A stretch of DNA of 5,172 bases from Elusimicrobia bacterium RIFCSPLOWO2_01_FULL_54_10. GTDB taxonomy: Bacteria; Elusimicrobiota; Elusimicrobia; 2-02-FULL-39-32. The stretch is from positions 11,572 through 16,743 of the forward strand of contig MGUQ01000082.1 in the NCBI GenBank assembly GCA_001799975.1, written 5' to 3'. Under the pieces are notes generated by a model. That model saw only the letters and a list, made by a program, of their open reading frames with translations, was not told the DNA's origin and searched no databases. Shown here piece after piece: positions 5,155 through 5,172 of the stretch. Both the position numbers and the translations under genes were made by a program. How positions within the stretch are numbered: position 1 is the first letter of the stretch; each line of letters opens with the position of its first letter.

Positions 5155-5172
5155 TGTGTGGTATTTGCGGCA
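5154..5172 (+). CDS. Start of a class II glutamine amidotransferase, probably asparagine synthetase
   Basis: Only six codons are visible, reading MCGICG before the window ends. M-C-G-I-x-G is the standard N-terminus of class II (Ntn) glutamine amidotransferases, in which Cys2 becomes the nucleophile after Met removal. Asparagine synthetase (AsnB-like) most often begins this way; glucosamine-6-phosphate synthase (GlmS) and PurF relatives are alternatives. The ATG shares its first base with the TAA of the Yip1-like gene (TAATG), so it continues the plus-strand operon. AsnB-like proteins are also common in surface-polysaccharide clusters. The motif is specific, but the length seen is too short for certainty. 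Confidence 0.6.

Overview
The window is a densely packed bacterial stretch with two divergent gene sets pointing away from a 44-bp AT-rich gap at 3145-3188. It contains no RNA gene, insertion sequence, CRISPR array or phage gene that I can see. Composition is moderately GC-rich, with many A and T runs inside coding sequence. SppA with a single N-terminal membrane anchor and a small protein with a Sec-type signal peptide indicate a bacterium. The gene content does not fix the lineage; an uncultivated Gram-negative-type phylum (for example Omnitrophota or Elusimicrobiota) is only a guess.

Left half, minus strand, read from 3144 down to the left edge: a GT4 glycosyltransferase, a HAD-family hydrolase, a single-domain sugar-phosphate-type nucleotidyltransferase, and an ATP-grasp enzyme that runs off the window at position 1. 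All four overlap their neighbours, so they should be one transcript. Together they look like a module that dephosphorylates or activates a small molecule or sugar, ligates something to it, and attaches it to a glycan. The substrate is unknown.

Right half, plus strand: a small secreted protein of unknown function (3189-3635), a SppA-type signal peptide peptidase (3632-4582), a five-segment Yip1-like membrane protein (4579-5154), and the first codons of a class II glutamine amidotransferase, probably asparagine synthetase (from 5154). These are also linked by overlaps and form an envelope-related operon.

Two features of expression stand out. First, three of the gene junctions use the four-base overlap TTGA (TTG start inside a TGA stop), each with a readable Shine-Dalgarno sequence. 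Second, the two genes flanking the divergent gap have no Shine-Dalgarno sequence and sit very close to promoter-like elements, so both may be translated from leaderless or nearly leaderless mRNAs. A perfect 7-bp inverted repeat brackets the ATG at 3189. No stretch longer than 44 bp lacks a gene.
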